Assembly: GCF_049274025.1 (NCBI RefSeq)
Contig: NZ_JBASRV010000017.1
From: Miniphocaeibacter sp012841535
Lineage (GTDB): Bacteria; Bacillota; Clostridia; Tissierellales; Peptoniphilaceae
Reading direction: 5' to 3' (one strand)
DNA length: 64,000 nucleotides
Positions 16,920 to 25,444 of this stretch are shown one piece after another. Position 1 is the stretch's first letter; every line of letters begins with the position of its first letter. Both the position numbers and the translations under genes were made by a program. The notes under the pieces were generated by a model, which worked only from the letters and a program-made list of their open reading frames with translations, was not told the DNA's origin and did not search any database.

Positions 16920-17003
16920 ATGAAAGCTTTTAAATTAACTTTAATAATTATGGTTCCCTTTGTTATATTATTAATAATTTTAAAATTATTAAATATTAAT
17001 TAA
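16920..17003 (+). CDS. Candidate 27-aa single-span membrane peptide
   Basis: ATG 16920 is preceded by a strong AAAGGAG (16907-16913) at six bases. The 27 codons encode a lysine-containing start (MKAFKLTL) and one continuous hydrophobic helix (IIMVPFVILLIILKLL) before TAA. Size and hydropathy fit a small membrane peptide or a type I toxin-like peptide. No homologue is recognised, and AT-rich DNA can produce such frames by chance. It lies between the DUF4190 terminator and the 128-aa protein starting 19 bases downstream, possibly in one transcript. Confidence 0.45.
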   Translation: MKAFKLTLIIMVPFVILLIILKLLNIN

Positions 17004-17022
17004 ATCTATAGAAAGGAAATAT

Positions 17023-17409
17023 ATGATAGAAAATTTAAATAAAATTAAAAAACAATTAGAAGTGGATTTAATATGTCATTCTCTAAATGGTAGGATTAAA
17101 TATGAGTTTTCTCGTGATTTAGAGAATGACAATTTAATCAGGGTTACAGTTTATGCCGATAATGAAAAAATCACTGAGGAATTTATATCCAAAGAACTGA
17201 ATTTACAGGAATTTATTAAAAAATATTCTAGAAAAAATACTAATTATAAAATTAATTCCTCTAGTTCTTTAGAAAAAATATTATTATTATTAAATAATAA
17301 TCTGGAAAAAAACAGTATTAAAAAAATTAAAAATTCAATAGAAAAAGAACCTGAGTGGATACAATATTTATATAAGTTAAGGGTAGAAGCTGAAGGTTTT
17401 ACAATTTAA
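17023..17409 (+). CDS. Hypothetical protein, 128 aa
   Basis: The protein is lysine- and asparagine-rich and soluble, with an N-terminal helix (MIENLNKIKKQLEVDL) and a predicted coiled, charged C-terminal half. I recognise no family. AAAGGAAA lies before the ATG, and a T-rich hairpin follows the stop. It may be co-transcribed with the 27-codon frame just upstream. Confidence 0.6.
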   Translation: MIENLNKIKKQLEVDLICHSLNGRIKYEFSRDLENDNLIRVTVYADNEKITEEFISKELNLQEFIKKYSRKNTNYKINSSSSLEKILLLLNNNLEKNSIKKIKNSIEKEPEWIQYLYKLRVEAEGFTI

Positions 17410-17418
17410 GATTTTAGC

Positions 17419-17446
17419 AGCCTAGTGATTACACTAGCTTTTTTTT
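17419..17446 (+). terminator. Rho-independent terminator
   Basis: A 6-bp core stem (CTAGTG / CACTAG, four-base loop) is followed by a run of eight T residues shortly after the 128-aa gene. Confidence 0.75.
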
Positions 17447-17634
17447 ATTTGTAGCAATATGTTTGTTATTACTAACTAGGGGTATAAAACATATGTGAAT
17501 AAGTTAACTATAATAACTATATTTTAAAACAAAAATCAAATGAAGTAGTCCATGATGTAAATACTAAAAGGTTTGCTAAATTTTCTAAAGAAAAATAATT
17601 TAATAAATGTTAAAAATAATAAGAGAGGTAGAAG

Positions 17635-18219
17635 ATGTTTAATATAAATAAAGATGAAAAAGTAAAAATACTATTAGTTGTTGGCAGTAGTAGGAAGGGT
17701 TCCTACAACCAACTAATAGCTGATTATTTAAAAGATAGATACGGTGATACTATAGATTTTAAACAAGCTGATTTAAAATCATTACCTGTTTACTCTGAAG
17801 ATATTGAAAAAGAGGACTTTCCTTCTGTAACTAAGTTAAGAGAAGATGTTAATTGGGCTGACGGTGTTTTATTGTTAACTCCTGAGCATAATTTTACAAT
17901 GTCTGTTTTAATGAAAAACTTTATAGACTGGTGCTCTAGGGTAGAACATGTTCTTGAGGGAAAACCAACAATGGTAACTGGTGCAACTTTAGGGCATTTA
18001 GGAACGGTAATGGCTCAAAGTCATTTAAGACAAGCCTTGCTTTCTCCTGGTGTTAAGGCAATAGCTGTACCAAATACAGAAGTATATATTAATGCAATTC
18101 AAGACAGGATTAAGGATGGAAAATTATTAGATGATAAGGTCGAATCCTTAAATACTGCATTTATAAATTTTATTGACTATATTAAACCTGACAATGGTTA
18201 TTGTTTTAGTTGTAATTAA
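17635..18219 (+). CDS. NADPH-dependent FMN reductase family protein (paralogue 1)
   Basis: The 194-residue flavodoxin-like protein has the family FMN loop VVGSSRKGSYNQ near residue 14, the conserved LLLTPEHNFTMSVLMKNFID segment around residue 80, and GHLG later. These enzymes reduce FMN, quinones or azo/nitro compounds with NADPH. It differs from its neighbour by a C-terminal tail ending CFSCN, a CxxC pair that could bind metal or act in redox. The next gene begins 11 bases downstream and encodes a close paralogue, so the pair arose by tandem duplication. GAGAGG lies before the ATG. Confidence 0.88.
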   Translation: MFNINKDEKVKILLVVGSSRKGSYNQLIADYLKDRYGDTIDFKQADLKSLPVYSEDIEKEDFPSVTKLREDVNWADGVLLLTPEHNFTMSVLMKNFIDWCSRVEHVLEGKPTMVTGATLGHLGTVMAQSHLRQALLSPGVKAIAVPNTEVYINAIQDRIKDGKLLDDKVESLNTAFINFIDYIKPDNGYCFSCN

Positions 18220-18230
18220 AAGGAGGTTTT

Positions 18231-18770
18231 ATGAATATTTTACTTGTAGTTGGTAGTACAAGAAAAGGCTCCTACAATCAAATGATTGCTAATTATATTA
18301 TGGAAAAGTATAAGGGCGACTATACCTTTAGACAGGCCGATATTGCTACAATACCAATGTTTTCTGAAGATATAGAAAAAGAGGACTGGCCTATTGTTGA
18401 CAAGGCTAGGGAGGATGTTGAATGGGCTGATGGAATAATAATAGTTACACCAGAAAATAACTACTCTGTTCCTTCAGTTTTAAAGAATTACCTTGACTGG
18501 TGTTCCAGAAAGAAAAGGGTATTTATTAATAAACCTGTTATGATAACAGGAGGTTCTATGGGCCATTGGGGAACTATTAGAGCCCAAGGTCATCTAAGAC
18601 AAATATTAAGGTCCAATGGACATAAGGCAGTTGTAGTACCGGGAGTAGAGGTTTATTTTCCAAAAGTACAAGATAGTGTAGAAAATAATATGTTAATGGA
18701 AGATAAGGCAGGTTCTTTAAATAAAAACTTTGCTATTTTTATAGATTATATAAATAAAATGAATTTATAA
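18231..18770 (+). CDS. NADPH-dependent FMN reductase family protein (paralogue 2)
   Basis: At 179 residues this is the shorter copy, starting directly at the flavodoxin fold (MNILLVVGSTRKGSYNQM) with the matching IIVTPENNYSVPSVLKNYLD and GSMGHWG motifs. It lacks the N-terminal extension and the CxxC tail of the preceding gene. AAAGGAGG lies before the ATG. The two proteins share most sequence landmarks and may form homo- or heterodimers; that is inference. The substrate is unknown. The operon ends in a hairpin at 18779. Confidence 0.9.
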   Translation: MNILLVVGSTRKGSYNQMIANYIMEKYKGDYTFRQADIATIPMFSEDIEKEDWPIVDKAREDVEWADGIIIVTPENNYSVPSVLKNYLDWCSRKKRVFINKPVMITGGSMGHWGTIRAQGHLRQILRSNGHKAVVVPGVEVYFPKVQDSVENNMLMEDKAGSLNKNFAIFIDYINKMNL

Positions 18771-18778
18771 GTATTTTT

Positions 18779-18811
18779 AAGCGCTTTGTTAGTACAAAGT
18801 GCTTTTCTTTT
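18779..18811 (+). terminator. Terminator of the FMN reductase pair
   Basis: A 10-bp stem (AAGCGCTTTG / CAAAGTGCTT, one wobble pair) with a six-base loop is followed by a TTCTTTT tract. Confidence 0.88.
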
Positions 18812-18866
18812 AAAAAGTAATTTTTTATTATAAAATATTCCTAATAAAATAAAAGAAGGTGTTCCA

Positions 18867-19379
18867 ATGAATTATATAATTGATAGAGTAAAATTAGAAG
18901 ATGCTAAGGATTTAATTGAATACTTAAAAATAATTACAGAAGAAAGTAACAACCTAACTATAACTTCTAAGCAAGTAAGGGACTTAAGTGTAAAAGATGA
19001 AGAGTTAATAATTGACTCCTATAACCATAGTCCTACAAGTATAATGTTAGTAGCAAAATTAAATAACGAAATAATTGGAATGGGAAATTTAAAGGGCAAT
19101 AACCTTGATTCTCCTATGGGTCATAGGGTTTCCTTAGGAGTTTCTGTAAGAAGGGATTATTGGAACAAGGGTATTGGTAGGGAAATAATTGATGCTCTTC
19201 TTTCCTATGCTGTAAATAACGAATATATTGAAATAGTAGAACTTGAAGTAAAGTCGGATAATTACGCAGCTATTAGCCTCTACGAAAGATTTGGATTTGA
19301 AGAAATAGGATTTTTTGAAAACTATTTTAAATATGAAGATGGCTATGGAGATGCTATTTTAATGGCCTTACAATTTTAG
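18867..19379 (+). CDS. GNAT family N-acetyltransferase
   Basis: The 170-residue protein shows the complete GNAT fold: a GMGNLKG strand, the CoA loop VRRDYWNKGIGREIIDALL (about residues 92-110) and the signature YAAISLYERFGFEEIG near residue 140. It resembles acetyltransferases of the RimI/PhnO type, but the acceptor cannot be predicted. AAGGTG precedes the ATG. A second GNAT gene starts eight bases after its stop, so the two are co-transcribed. Confidence 0.88.
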   Translation: MNYIIDRVKLEDAKDLIEYLKIITEESNNLTITSKQVRDLSVKDEELIIDSYNHSPTSIMLVAKLNNEIIGMGNLKGNNLDSPMGHRVSLGVSVRRDYWNKGIGREIIDALLSYAVNNEYIEIVELEVKSDNYAAISLYERFGFEEIGFFENYFKYEDGYGDAILMALQF

Positions 19380-19387
19380 AGGGGAAT

Positions 19388-19789
19388 ATGGAAATACTAT
19401 TTACTAAACCTAGTCCTAGGGCATATAATAATTTAAGAAAAAGTTCCGGAATCGGTGGAGAAAAAAACCTTGAACCTACAGAAATAGCCTTGGAAAATTC
19501 TCTCTTTATTGTATCTATCTACGATAATAATAAACTAATAGGCTTTGGACGAATTGTTGGCGATGGTGGAATAACCTATGTTGTTTCCGATATTATGGTA
19601 GACAAATCCCATCAAGGAAAAGGCCTTGGGAAACTAATAATGACGAAAATTAATAGGTATTTTGAGGAAAATTGTAATGAGGAATGTTATATTTCCTTAA
19701 TTGCAAATAAACCTGCTGACAAACTCTATTCTAAATTCAAATTCAATTATTTAAAGGACTTTGAAGTAGGAATGAAGAGGAAAAAATAA
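19388..19789 (+). CDS. GNAT family N-acetyltransferase, small
   Basis: At 133 residues it is a minimal GNAT domain with the loop VDKSHQGKGLGKLIMTKIN (about residues 75-93) preceded by TYVVSDIMV, and a truncated-looking end (ADKLYSKFKFNYLKDFEVGM). AGGGG lies before the ATG. It follows another GNAT gene in the same operon, although the two are not close paralogues. Its substrate is unknown. Confidence 0.88.
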   Translation: MEILFTKPSPRAYNNLRKSSGIGGEKNLEPTEIALENSLFIVSIYDNNKLIGFGRIVGDGGITYVVSDIMVDKSHQGKGLGKLIMTKINRYFEENCNEECYISLIANKPADKLYSKFKFNYLKDFEVGMKRKK

Positions 19790-19839
19790 TTACTCTAAAA
19801 TTGAAAATGTACAAAAATTTAAAGATTCTTCCTATATAA

Positions 19840-19871
19840 AACTACACCTAAAATTAATTTTAGGTGTAGTT
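19840..19871. terminator. Bidirectional terminator
   Basis: A 14-bp stem around a TTAA loop (arms AACTACACCTAAAA and TTTTAGGTGTAGTT) has T-rich sequence on both sides. It separates the GNAT pair from the convergent metalloprotease gene. Confidence 0.9.
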
Positions 19872-19877
19872 CTTTCT

Positions 19878-22778
19878 TTATTTCTTCAATTGTCTTATTT
19901 CTCCAAACAATTCCTTGTTTTCTTTTATTTGTTCTGTATTTCCAATTGTTGCCATATAATTTTTTTCCATTGCATAATCAATATCTTTTGCAAATTCTTT
20001 TAATTCGTCTAAATTAGTATTAAGGGCTTCTTCTAGATTCTTTCTTAAATCATCGGAGGTTTGTCCTGAAATATACATGGTTAAAGCTACCTTACCCTTT
20101 GTAGGATTTGTTGCTGGAGGGTCAAATTTAGTTACTGAACCAATAATAAATTGTGTTAATTCAGTGTTGTCTAATTCTAAATTCCTTAAAAATTCTCCTG
20201 TTTTATTATACACATCAATTGTATTTTTTATATTAGGATCTCTGTAGGAATAGAAGAATATATTCCCCGAGTTGTTAACTCCCATTCCAGTTCCATAAGC
20301 TCCGCCTTGTGCCCTAATATTATTATATAGGTAGGAACTTGAAAGAATATTAGATAAAACTACATGACTACCCTTGTATTCATAACCTATTTCTTTTAAA
20401 TTATATGATTTAATTACATAGTTAACATTTGAGGAGGTCATTATTCCTTCATTTTTCTTTTCTAAGTTAAATACTAAATCATGTTTTTCCAATTCTTCTT
20501 TAGATAATTTAGAAATTAAATTTTCACTTAAGTGTATTACCTTGTCCTTTTCTTCCTCATCTGTAGTAATATTAAAAATCATATTATTACTGTTAAATAC
20601 TTTTCCACTAATGGATTTTAATTCTTCCTGTAAGGAGTCGAATTTTTCTTCTAAGTTTTTCTCCAAGTCAACAATAAAGTCATAGTAAGTTATTCCATTA
20701 AGGTTTTCATTGTATTTTCCCTGTTGTGAATAGTAACTATTAGTTAGGTTAATACCGTATTGGTGACCATTTTCTACTATGTCGGATTCAAACTTCAATT
20801 TAATTATTTGTAATATTTCTTTAATTCTCTTTATATTATCGAATTTAGAATTAAAGATAATCTCCTCAATTAAATTAAACATCTTTTCCGTTTTATCAAC
20901 AGTAGCCTTACTTGAAACCATTAATTTTTTAAAGTATCCACCTTCTTTTCTAAAATTATAGATTGTAGAAGCTGTAACATTAATTCCACCGGTATCTAGG
21001 AAAATTCTAGTATCTAAATCAGTATAAGGATAGTTTTTCGTATCAACCATAGTTAATAAATCACATAATAAGGCTAGATACTTTATTTCTTCTTCCTTTA
21101 TAAATTCTAAATCGAAAACCAAATCTATATAGTTGATTTTTCCTGTAAATAATGGATGATATAAAATAGTGTAGTTGTCCTTCTTTTCTTCAATTGAAGG
21201 TATTTCTAATACATTTGAATCTATATCCGATAATTTTAAGGAAGGAATTGTATCTTTTTCCTCTTGTGTGTCTTCTCTATTTTGAAACTCTCCAAGAGCC
21301 TTGTTTTCTTCAATTAAATTATTTAATTCCTCTTCTGATAGACTTTCCTTGTATTCCTTTAATTTTTTTGCAACTTCCACATCTTTTTTAGCATTTAATC
21401 CAGGACTTGCTTCTAGTGAAATAATTACTTTATTGTTGTTATTTAAAATATTTGTTTCAACAAATTTTTCATAATAATCGGTTTTAATATTTTCCCTTAA
21501 TTCTTTTAATACATCTTCATACTTAAATTGAATTGTAGGATCTTCGTCATAAAGCCAAGTATCTAAGGAAGAAATGAAATATATTATTCCCTTAGTTGGA
21601 AAATTACCATTTTCTCTTAAATTATATTCCATTCTATTTAAGGCAGCTTCTAATTGCTCCTTATCGATTCCCTTGTCGATTATTTTCTTTAATTCTTCTT
21701 CTATCATCTTTGTAAAATCTTCTACTTTTTCCTTAGAAGTATTAATTGCTGTAATACCAAGTCCAAGTTCTAAGCCATCAGTAGAAGGATCATCTATATC
21801 TTCACCAATTCCCTCTTTTAATAAGGCCAATTTAAGTGGAGAGCCGTCATTGGAAAATAAAACTGAACGTAGTATTTCATTTGTATAGGCTTCTAAAATA
21901 TTGGATTTTTTACCACTTCTTACACCATAAATTAAAATGTCCTTATTTTTTGGATCTTCGTCTGATGCTATAGAATACTCAACTTCAATTTTTCTTGGTT
22001 TTTCAAATTCCTTCTGTATTTTAATAGAGGAATCCAATTCTATTTTATTGAAATTACTTAAATATTCATCATTAATAAATTTCAACTGTTCTTCTAAGTC
22101 CATTTTTCCATATAAGAATATATAGGAATTTACAGGATGGTAGTATTTATTATAAAAATCTATAAATTCTTCATAGCTTAATTCAGGAATATTGTAAGGA
22201 TTACCACCAGATTCGTTTCCATATATAGAATCTGGGAAAAGTCCCTTGGCAAATTCATAGTACATTATTGCATCTGGTGAAGAATAGGCACCTTTCATTT
22301 CGTTATAAACTACACCTTTATAATTAATATCTTCTTCTTTACTGTTTATTTCATAGTGCCAGCCTTCTTGTAAAAATATTTCTTTTTTAGTTTTCACCCT
22401 AGGGAAGAAAACAGCATCTAAATAAACATCCATTAAATTATGGAAATCTTTATTATTTCTACTTGCTACAGGATAAATAGTTTTGTCAGAAAATGTCATT
22501 GCATTTAAAAAAGTCTGTAAGGAACTTTTTAATAAATCCATAAAAGGTTCTCTTGTTTTAAATTTTCTTGAGCCATTTAAAACAGAATGTTCTAAAATAT
22601 GAGCTACTCCTGTAGAATTATCTGGTGGTGTTCTAAAACCTATACCAAAAACCTTGTTATTGTCATCATTTTCCATTGCCATTAATCGGGCACCAGATTG
22701 TTCATGTTCAAATATCTTAATATTGGAATCTACATCTTTAATATATTCTTCTTCAATTAATTTAAAACCATGTATCAT
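19878..22778 (-). CDS. M16C (PreP-like) zinc metalloprotease
   Basis: The 966-residue protein has the size of M16C presequence-protease-type enzymes, which degrade oligopeptides inside a closed two-half chamber. The inverted zinc site HxxEH is visible as GVAHILEHSVLNGSRKF (about residues 57-73), with the downstream glutamate region VVYNEMKGAYSSPD. The C-terminal half holds the substrate-binding GGAYGTGM motif. There is no signal peptide, so it should be cytoplasmic. It starts ten bases after the membrane protein gene 22789-23373 and is probably in its operon. AAGGAG lies before the ATG. Confidence 0.94.
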   Translation of the reverse strand: MIHGFKLIEEEYIKDVDSNIKIFEHEQSGARLMAMENDDNNKVFGIGFRTPPDNSTGVAHILEHSVLNGSRKFKTREPFMDLLKSSLQTFLNAMTFSDKTIYPVASRNNKDFHNLMDVYLDAVFFPRVKTKKEIFLQEGWHYEINSKEEDINYKGVVYNEMKGAYSSPDAIMYYEFAKGLFPDSIYGNESGGNPYNIPELSYEEFIDFYNKYYHPVNSYIFLYGKMDLEEQLKFINDEYLSNFNKIELDSSIKIQKEFEKPRKIEVEYSIASDEDPKNKDILIYGVRSGKKSNILEAYTNEILRSVLFSNDGSPLKLALLKEGIGEDIDDPSTDGLELGLGITAINTSKEKVEDFTKMIEEELKKIIDKGIDKEQLEAALNRMEYNLRENGNFPTKGIIYFISSLDTWLYDEDPTIQFKYEDVLKELRENIKTDYYEKFVETNILNNNNKVIISLEASPGLNAKKDVEVAKKLKEYKESLSEEELNNLIEENKALGEFQNREDTQEEKDTIPSLKLSDIDSNVLEIPSIEEKKDNYTILYHPLFTGKINYIDLVFDLEFIKEEEIKYLALLCDLLTMVDTKNYPYTDLDTRIFLDTGGINVTASTIYNFRKEGGYFKKLMVSSKATVDKTEKMFNLIEEIIFNSKFDNIKRIKEILQIIKLKFESDIVENGHQYGINLTNSYYSQQGKYNENLNGITYYDFIVDLEKNLEEKFDSLQEELKSISGKVFNSNNMIFNITTDEEEKDKVIHLSENLISKLSKEELEKHDLVFNLEKKNEGIMTSSNVNYVIKSYNLKEIGYEYKGSHVVLSNILSSSYLYNNIRAQGGAYGTGMGVNNSGNIFFYSYRDPNIKNTIDVYNKTGEFLRNLELDNTELTQFIIGSVTKFDPPATNPTKGKVALTMYISGQTSDDLRKNLEEALNTNLDELKEFAKDIDYAMEKNYMATIGNTEQIKENKELFGEIRQLKK

Positions 22779-22788
22779 ATTATTCTCC

Positions 22789-23373
22789 TTAATATTTAAT
22801 ATTTTTTATACTTTTAATTTTTTTGCTGTATTTAAATCTTTCTATTTTGCAACTATTGTAGTCCTTAAGTATCTCATAAATACTAGCAGAAACAACTACT
22901 ATTTCACCACTATCAAACTTTACAATATAATTAGCTGAAAATCTTGAATTGGTTTTAATACTTTTGTATTTTCCTTCTATAACTGTAGTATTTCCCTTTA
23001 ATATATCTAAAATCAATATACTAAAATAAAGAAGGCATATTAAATTCAATAAGATTAATAAGGTGAGAAAAAGCATATTAATACTATTACCCATACTATA
23101 TATTAAATAAATAGTAAGGGAAAAAATAAAAATAAATATTAATCCTACTACTAGGGAGTAAAATACTATTTTTTCATAGCCTATATTAATATCTTTGATA
23201 GATTTACCCCTATTAATACTTATATTGTTTTCATTAATATATTTATGTAAATACTTTAAGGCCTCTTCGTCAGAAAGATTTAAATTATCTCTAATATAAT
23301 TTCTTGCAAACTTAAATTCTCCGTTATCTATAAAAGCATTAAGAATTTTTAAATTTAAATTTTCTCTTTTCAT
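22789..23373 (-). CDS. Hypothetical membrane protein with two central helices, 194 aa
   Basis: An N-terminal soluble helical region (about 1-65) is followed by two long hydrophobic segments (about 70-93 and 98-122). A C-terminal domain of beta character follows (TTVIEGKYKSIKTNSRFSAN, IVKFDSGEIVVVSAS), resembling the small SH3-like region of DUF-type membrane proteins. I recognise no family with confidence. It precedes the M16C protease gene by ten bases, so the two are one operon. A functional link to the protease is unknown. Confidence 0.65.
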   Translation of the reverse strand: MKRENLNLKILNAFIDNGEFKFARNYIRDNLNLSDEEALKYLHKYINENNISINRGKSIKDINIGYEKIVFYSLVVGLIFIFIFSLTIYLIYSMGNSINMLFLTLLILLNLICLLYFSILILDILKGNTTVIEGKYKSIKTNSRFSANYIVKFDSGEIVVVSASIYEILKDYNSCKIERFKYSKKIKSIKNIKY

Positions 23374-23479
23374 AATTACCCCTTAACACCATCAAAGTAT
23401 ATTATATCATTTTAAGTTTTGAAATAAATAAATTATTATTTAACAATTTAATAAAGTTTTTATAAATTATAGACTAAAG

Positions 23480-23587
23480 AATTATTTACTTTATAGCTTT
23501 TGAAAAAATAATCTAGCAGATATTAAATTTAAATTTAAAACTGCAATAAAGTAAATAATTGTCTTTATTACAGTTTTGTTATTTTTT
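23480..23587 (+). other. Overlapping alternative hairpins: possible attenuator or small RNA
   Basis: AATTATTTACTTTAT (23480-23494) is perfectly complementary to 23546-23560. The latter overlaps the 5' arm of a second hairpin, 23537-23551 with 23563-23577 (14 of 15 pairs), which is followed by six T residues. The two structures exclude each other, as in a terminator/antiterminator switch. It lies in the 321-base divergent gap upstream of the GH73 hydrolase gene. No known riboswitch class is recognised. Confidence 0.4.
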
Positions 23588-23656
23588 ATAAAATATTAAC
23601 ACTTTACTATAAAAATCCTATAAAAGCCTATTTTCCTTTTATTTATTTTAATTCTA

Positions 23657-23665
23657 TGGTATACT
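23657..23665 (+). promoter_or_regulatory. Extended -10 promoter of the GH73 hydrolase gene
   Basis: TGG-TATACT forms an extended -10 element 30 bases before ATG 23695. No good -35 is seen at 17 bp, which is usual for extended -10 promoters. Confidence 0.55.
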
Positions 23666-23694
23666 ATCAACTTGTAAAAGATTTGGGGGAATTT

Positions 23695-24846
23695 ATGAAC
23701 AAAAAAATTACGGCGTTATTATTAGCATCAGCTATTTTCTTTACGCCTGTTGTTTCTAGTGCAGAAAATAGTGAAGAAAACTTTGCTAATAATGCAAAAA
23801 ACATTGAACAAAATATTGAAAAATCAGAATATACAGCTGAACAATTTATAAATATACTTGGAAAAGAAGCTCGTAGAATAGGTCAAGAAAATAATATTTA
23901 CGCTTCTGTTATGATTGCTCAGGCTTGTTTAGAATCTGGTTTTGGTAAAAGTGGACTATCTCAAAATCCAAATAATAATCTATTTGGCATAAAAGGAGAA
24001 TATAATGGAAATTCTTCAGATTTCCAAACATGGGAAGACTATGGTGGAAGAGTAGATATTGTAGATAGTTTTAGAATTTATCCTTCTTTTAAAGAATCAA
24101 TGGAGGATTATGCAGATTTATTACTTAAAGGCTCTGATTTTGATGAAAATTATTATTCAGGTGCTTGGAAATCAAATGCTAGTACTTACCAAGAAGCAAC
24201 AGCTGCTTTAACTGGAAGGTATGCAACAGATAGCCAATATGCCAATAAGCTTAATAAGTTAATTGAAGATTATAATTTAGCTTCCTTCGATTATCCAGTT
24301 AGCTATACTGTTAAAGAAAAAAATAAGGAAAATTTACTTACAATCAGCGAAAAAACAGGTATTTCCTTAGAGGAATTAAAAGAATTTAATCCAGAAATCA
24401 AAGATGAGAATAAGTTCTTAAGAAAAGACAAAACAATTATTTTAAGAAGTGAATACTATAAAGAAAATTTCAAATCACCTGTATCAACTGAATTTAAAGT
24501 ATTAAATGACTTTAATACAAGTATTACAGAAAATAAATTTAAAGGGTTAGATCTTGAAGTTCCTTATAACACCTATGTGTACTCTATAAATAGAGGAGAG
24601 GTTGTTAAGGTTTCAGAAGATAATAGTAATGGAAAATATATAGTTATCCAACATGAAAATGGACTATTATCCCATTATTCAAATTTAGATAATGTATATA
24701 TTAATGTAGGAGATAAAGTAACAGATACAGATATTATTGGAAATATAAAGGGGGATAAGGAGTCTAATAAGGCTATATTATCTTTTTCAATAGCAGCTTC
24801 CATAGGCTCAAACTTTGTAAATCCTAAATTATTCCTAGATATTTAA
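23695..24846 (+). CDS. Secreted GH73 glucosaminidase-type hydrolase with LysM and degenerate M23 domains
   Basis: I start at ATG 23695, after GGGGGA, because it gives a clean signal peptide (MNKKITALLLASAIFFTPVV, cut near SSA). The mature protein has a GH73 domain (about 45-200) with the catalytic-glutamate motif AQACLESGFGKS and NNLFGIKG. A LysM-like wall-binding motif follows (about 203-260, NLLTISEKTGISLEELKEFN). The C-terminus is an M23/LytM fold (about 285-383) in which the metal histidines are gone: FKGLDLEVP replaces HxGxD, SHYSNL replaces the AHL motif, and AILSFS replaces HLHF. It should cleave peptidoglycan glycan strands outside the cell; the M23 part is probably a binding or activator domain. 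Confidence 0.88.
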   Translation: MNKKITALLLASAIFFTPVVSSAENSEENFANNAKNIEQNIEKSEYTAEQFINILGKEARRIGQENNIYASVMIAQACLESGFGKSGLSQNPNNNLFGIKGEYNGNSSDFQTWEDYGGRVDIVDSFRIYPSFKESMEDYADLLLKGSDFDENYYSGAWKSNASTYQEATAALTGRYATDSQYANKLNKLIEDYNLASFDYPVSYTVKEKNKENLLTISEKTGISLEELKEFNPEIKDENKFLRKDKTIILRSEYYKENFKSPVSTEFKVLNDFNTSITENKFKGLDLEVPYNTYVYSINRGEVVKVSEDNSNGKYIVIQHENGLLSHYSNLDNVYINVGDKVTDTDIIGNIKGDKESNKAILSFSIAASIGSNFVNPKLFLDI

Positions 24847-24879
24847 ACCATTGTTGAAAAAATCAACAATGGTTTTTTT
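24845..24879 (+). terminator. Terminator of the GH73 hydrolase gene
   Basis: A 13-bp stem (AAACCATTGTTGA / TCAACAATGGTTT) with a five-A loop is followed by seven T residues. It overlaps the stop codon. Confidence 0.93.
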
Positions 24880-24913
24880 CTATGATATAATATAAAAAAT
24901 TGAAAGGAATATT

Positions 24914-25435
24914 ATGAGACTATTTATTGCAATTAATTTTAATAAGGAAACTAAAGAAAGAATTCTTAAGGTCCAAAAAAATTTAGTAGAATTATATTCT
25001 AAAGGTTCTCCTACGAAAATAGAAAATATCCATTTAACCTTGATTTTTTTAGGAGAAGTTGAAGAAAAAAGACTTCCAACTATAAAAAATATAATGGATA
25101 GTCTTAAGTTTAATAACTTAAACCTAGTATTTGATAAAATAGGGAAATTCAAACGTAGAAATGGTGATATTTACTGGCTTGGTTTAGAAGAAAACAAGGA
25201 GCTTTTAAGTTTACAAAATAGTTTATACGAAAAATTATTAAGGGAAAGTTTTAAACTGGAATCCAAACCCTTTTCTCCCCATATTACTTTAGCAAGAAAA
25301 GTAGTTCTCCCTTCTAAGGTAAAACCAATCTTAAATTCAAAATTTTCTACAAATATAAATTATATTAGTTTAATGGAGTCAAAAATAATTAATCGTAAAG
25401 TAAGCTACAAGGAAATATATAGAAAAAATAATTAA
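24914..25435 (+). CDS. thpR: RNA 2',3'-cyclic phosphodiesterase
   Basis: The 173-residue protein is a 2H phosphoesterase of the LigT/ThpR type. Both catalytic HxT motifs are present: HLTLIFLGE (about residue 43) and HITLARKV (about residue 125). The start MRLFIAINFNKETKERIL is typical. The family opens 2',3'-cyclic phosphates on RNA and in vitro joins tRNA halves; the physiological substrate is uncertain. AAAGGA precedes the ATG. A HAD-like gene follows ten bases after the stop. Confidence 0.93.
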   Translation: MRLFIAINFNKETKERILKVQKNLVELYSKGSPTKIENIHLTLIFLGEVEEKRLPTIKNIMDSLKFNNLNLVFDKIGKFKRRNGDIYWLGLEENKELLSLQNSLYEKLLRESFKLESKPFSPHITLARKVVLPSKVKPILNSKFSTNINYISLMESKIINRKVSYKEIYRKNN

Positions 25436-25444
25436 AGGTGGATT

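Noticed and set aside
17447..17634. Possible decayed gene before the FMN reductases
   Set aside because: A 31-codon open frame ends near 17600 (product ending FAKFSKEK), but it has no ribosome binding site or recognisable homology. Chance in AT-rich DNA is as likely.
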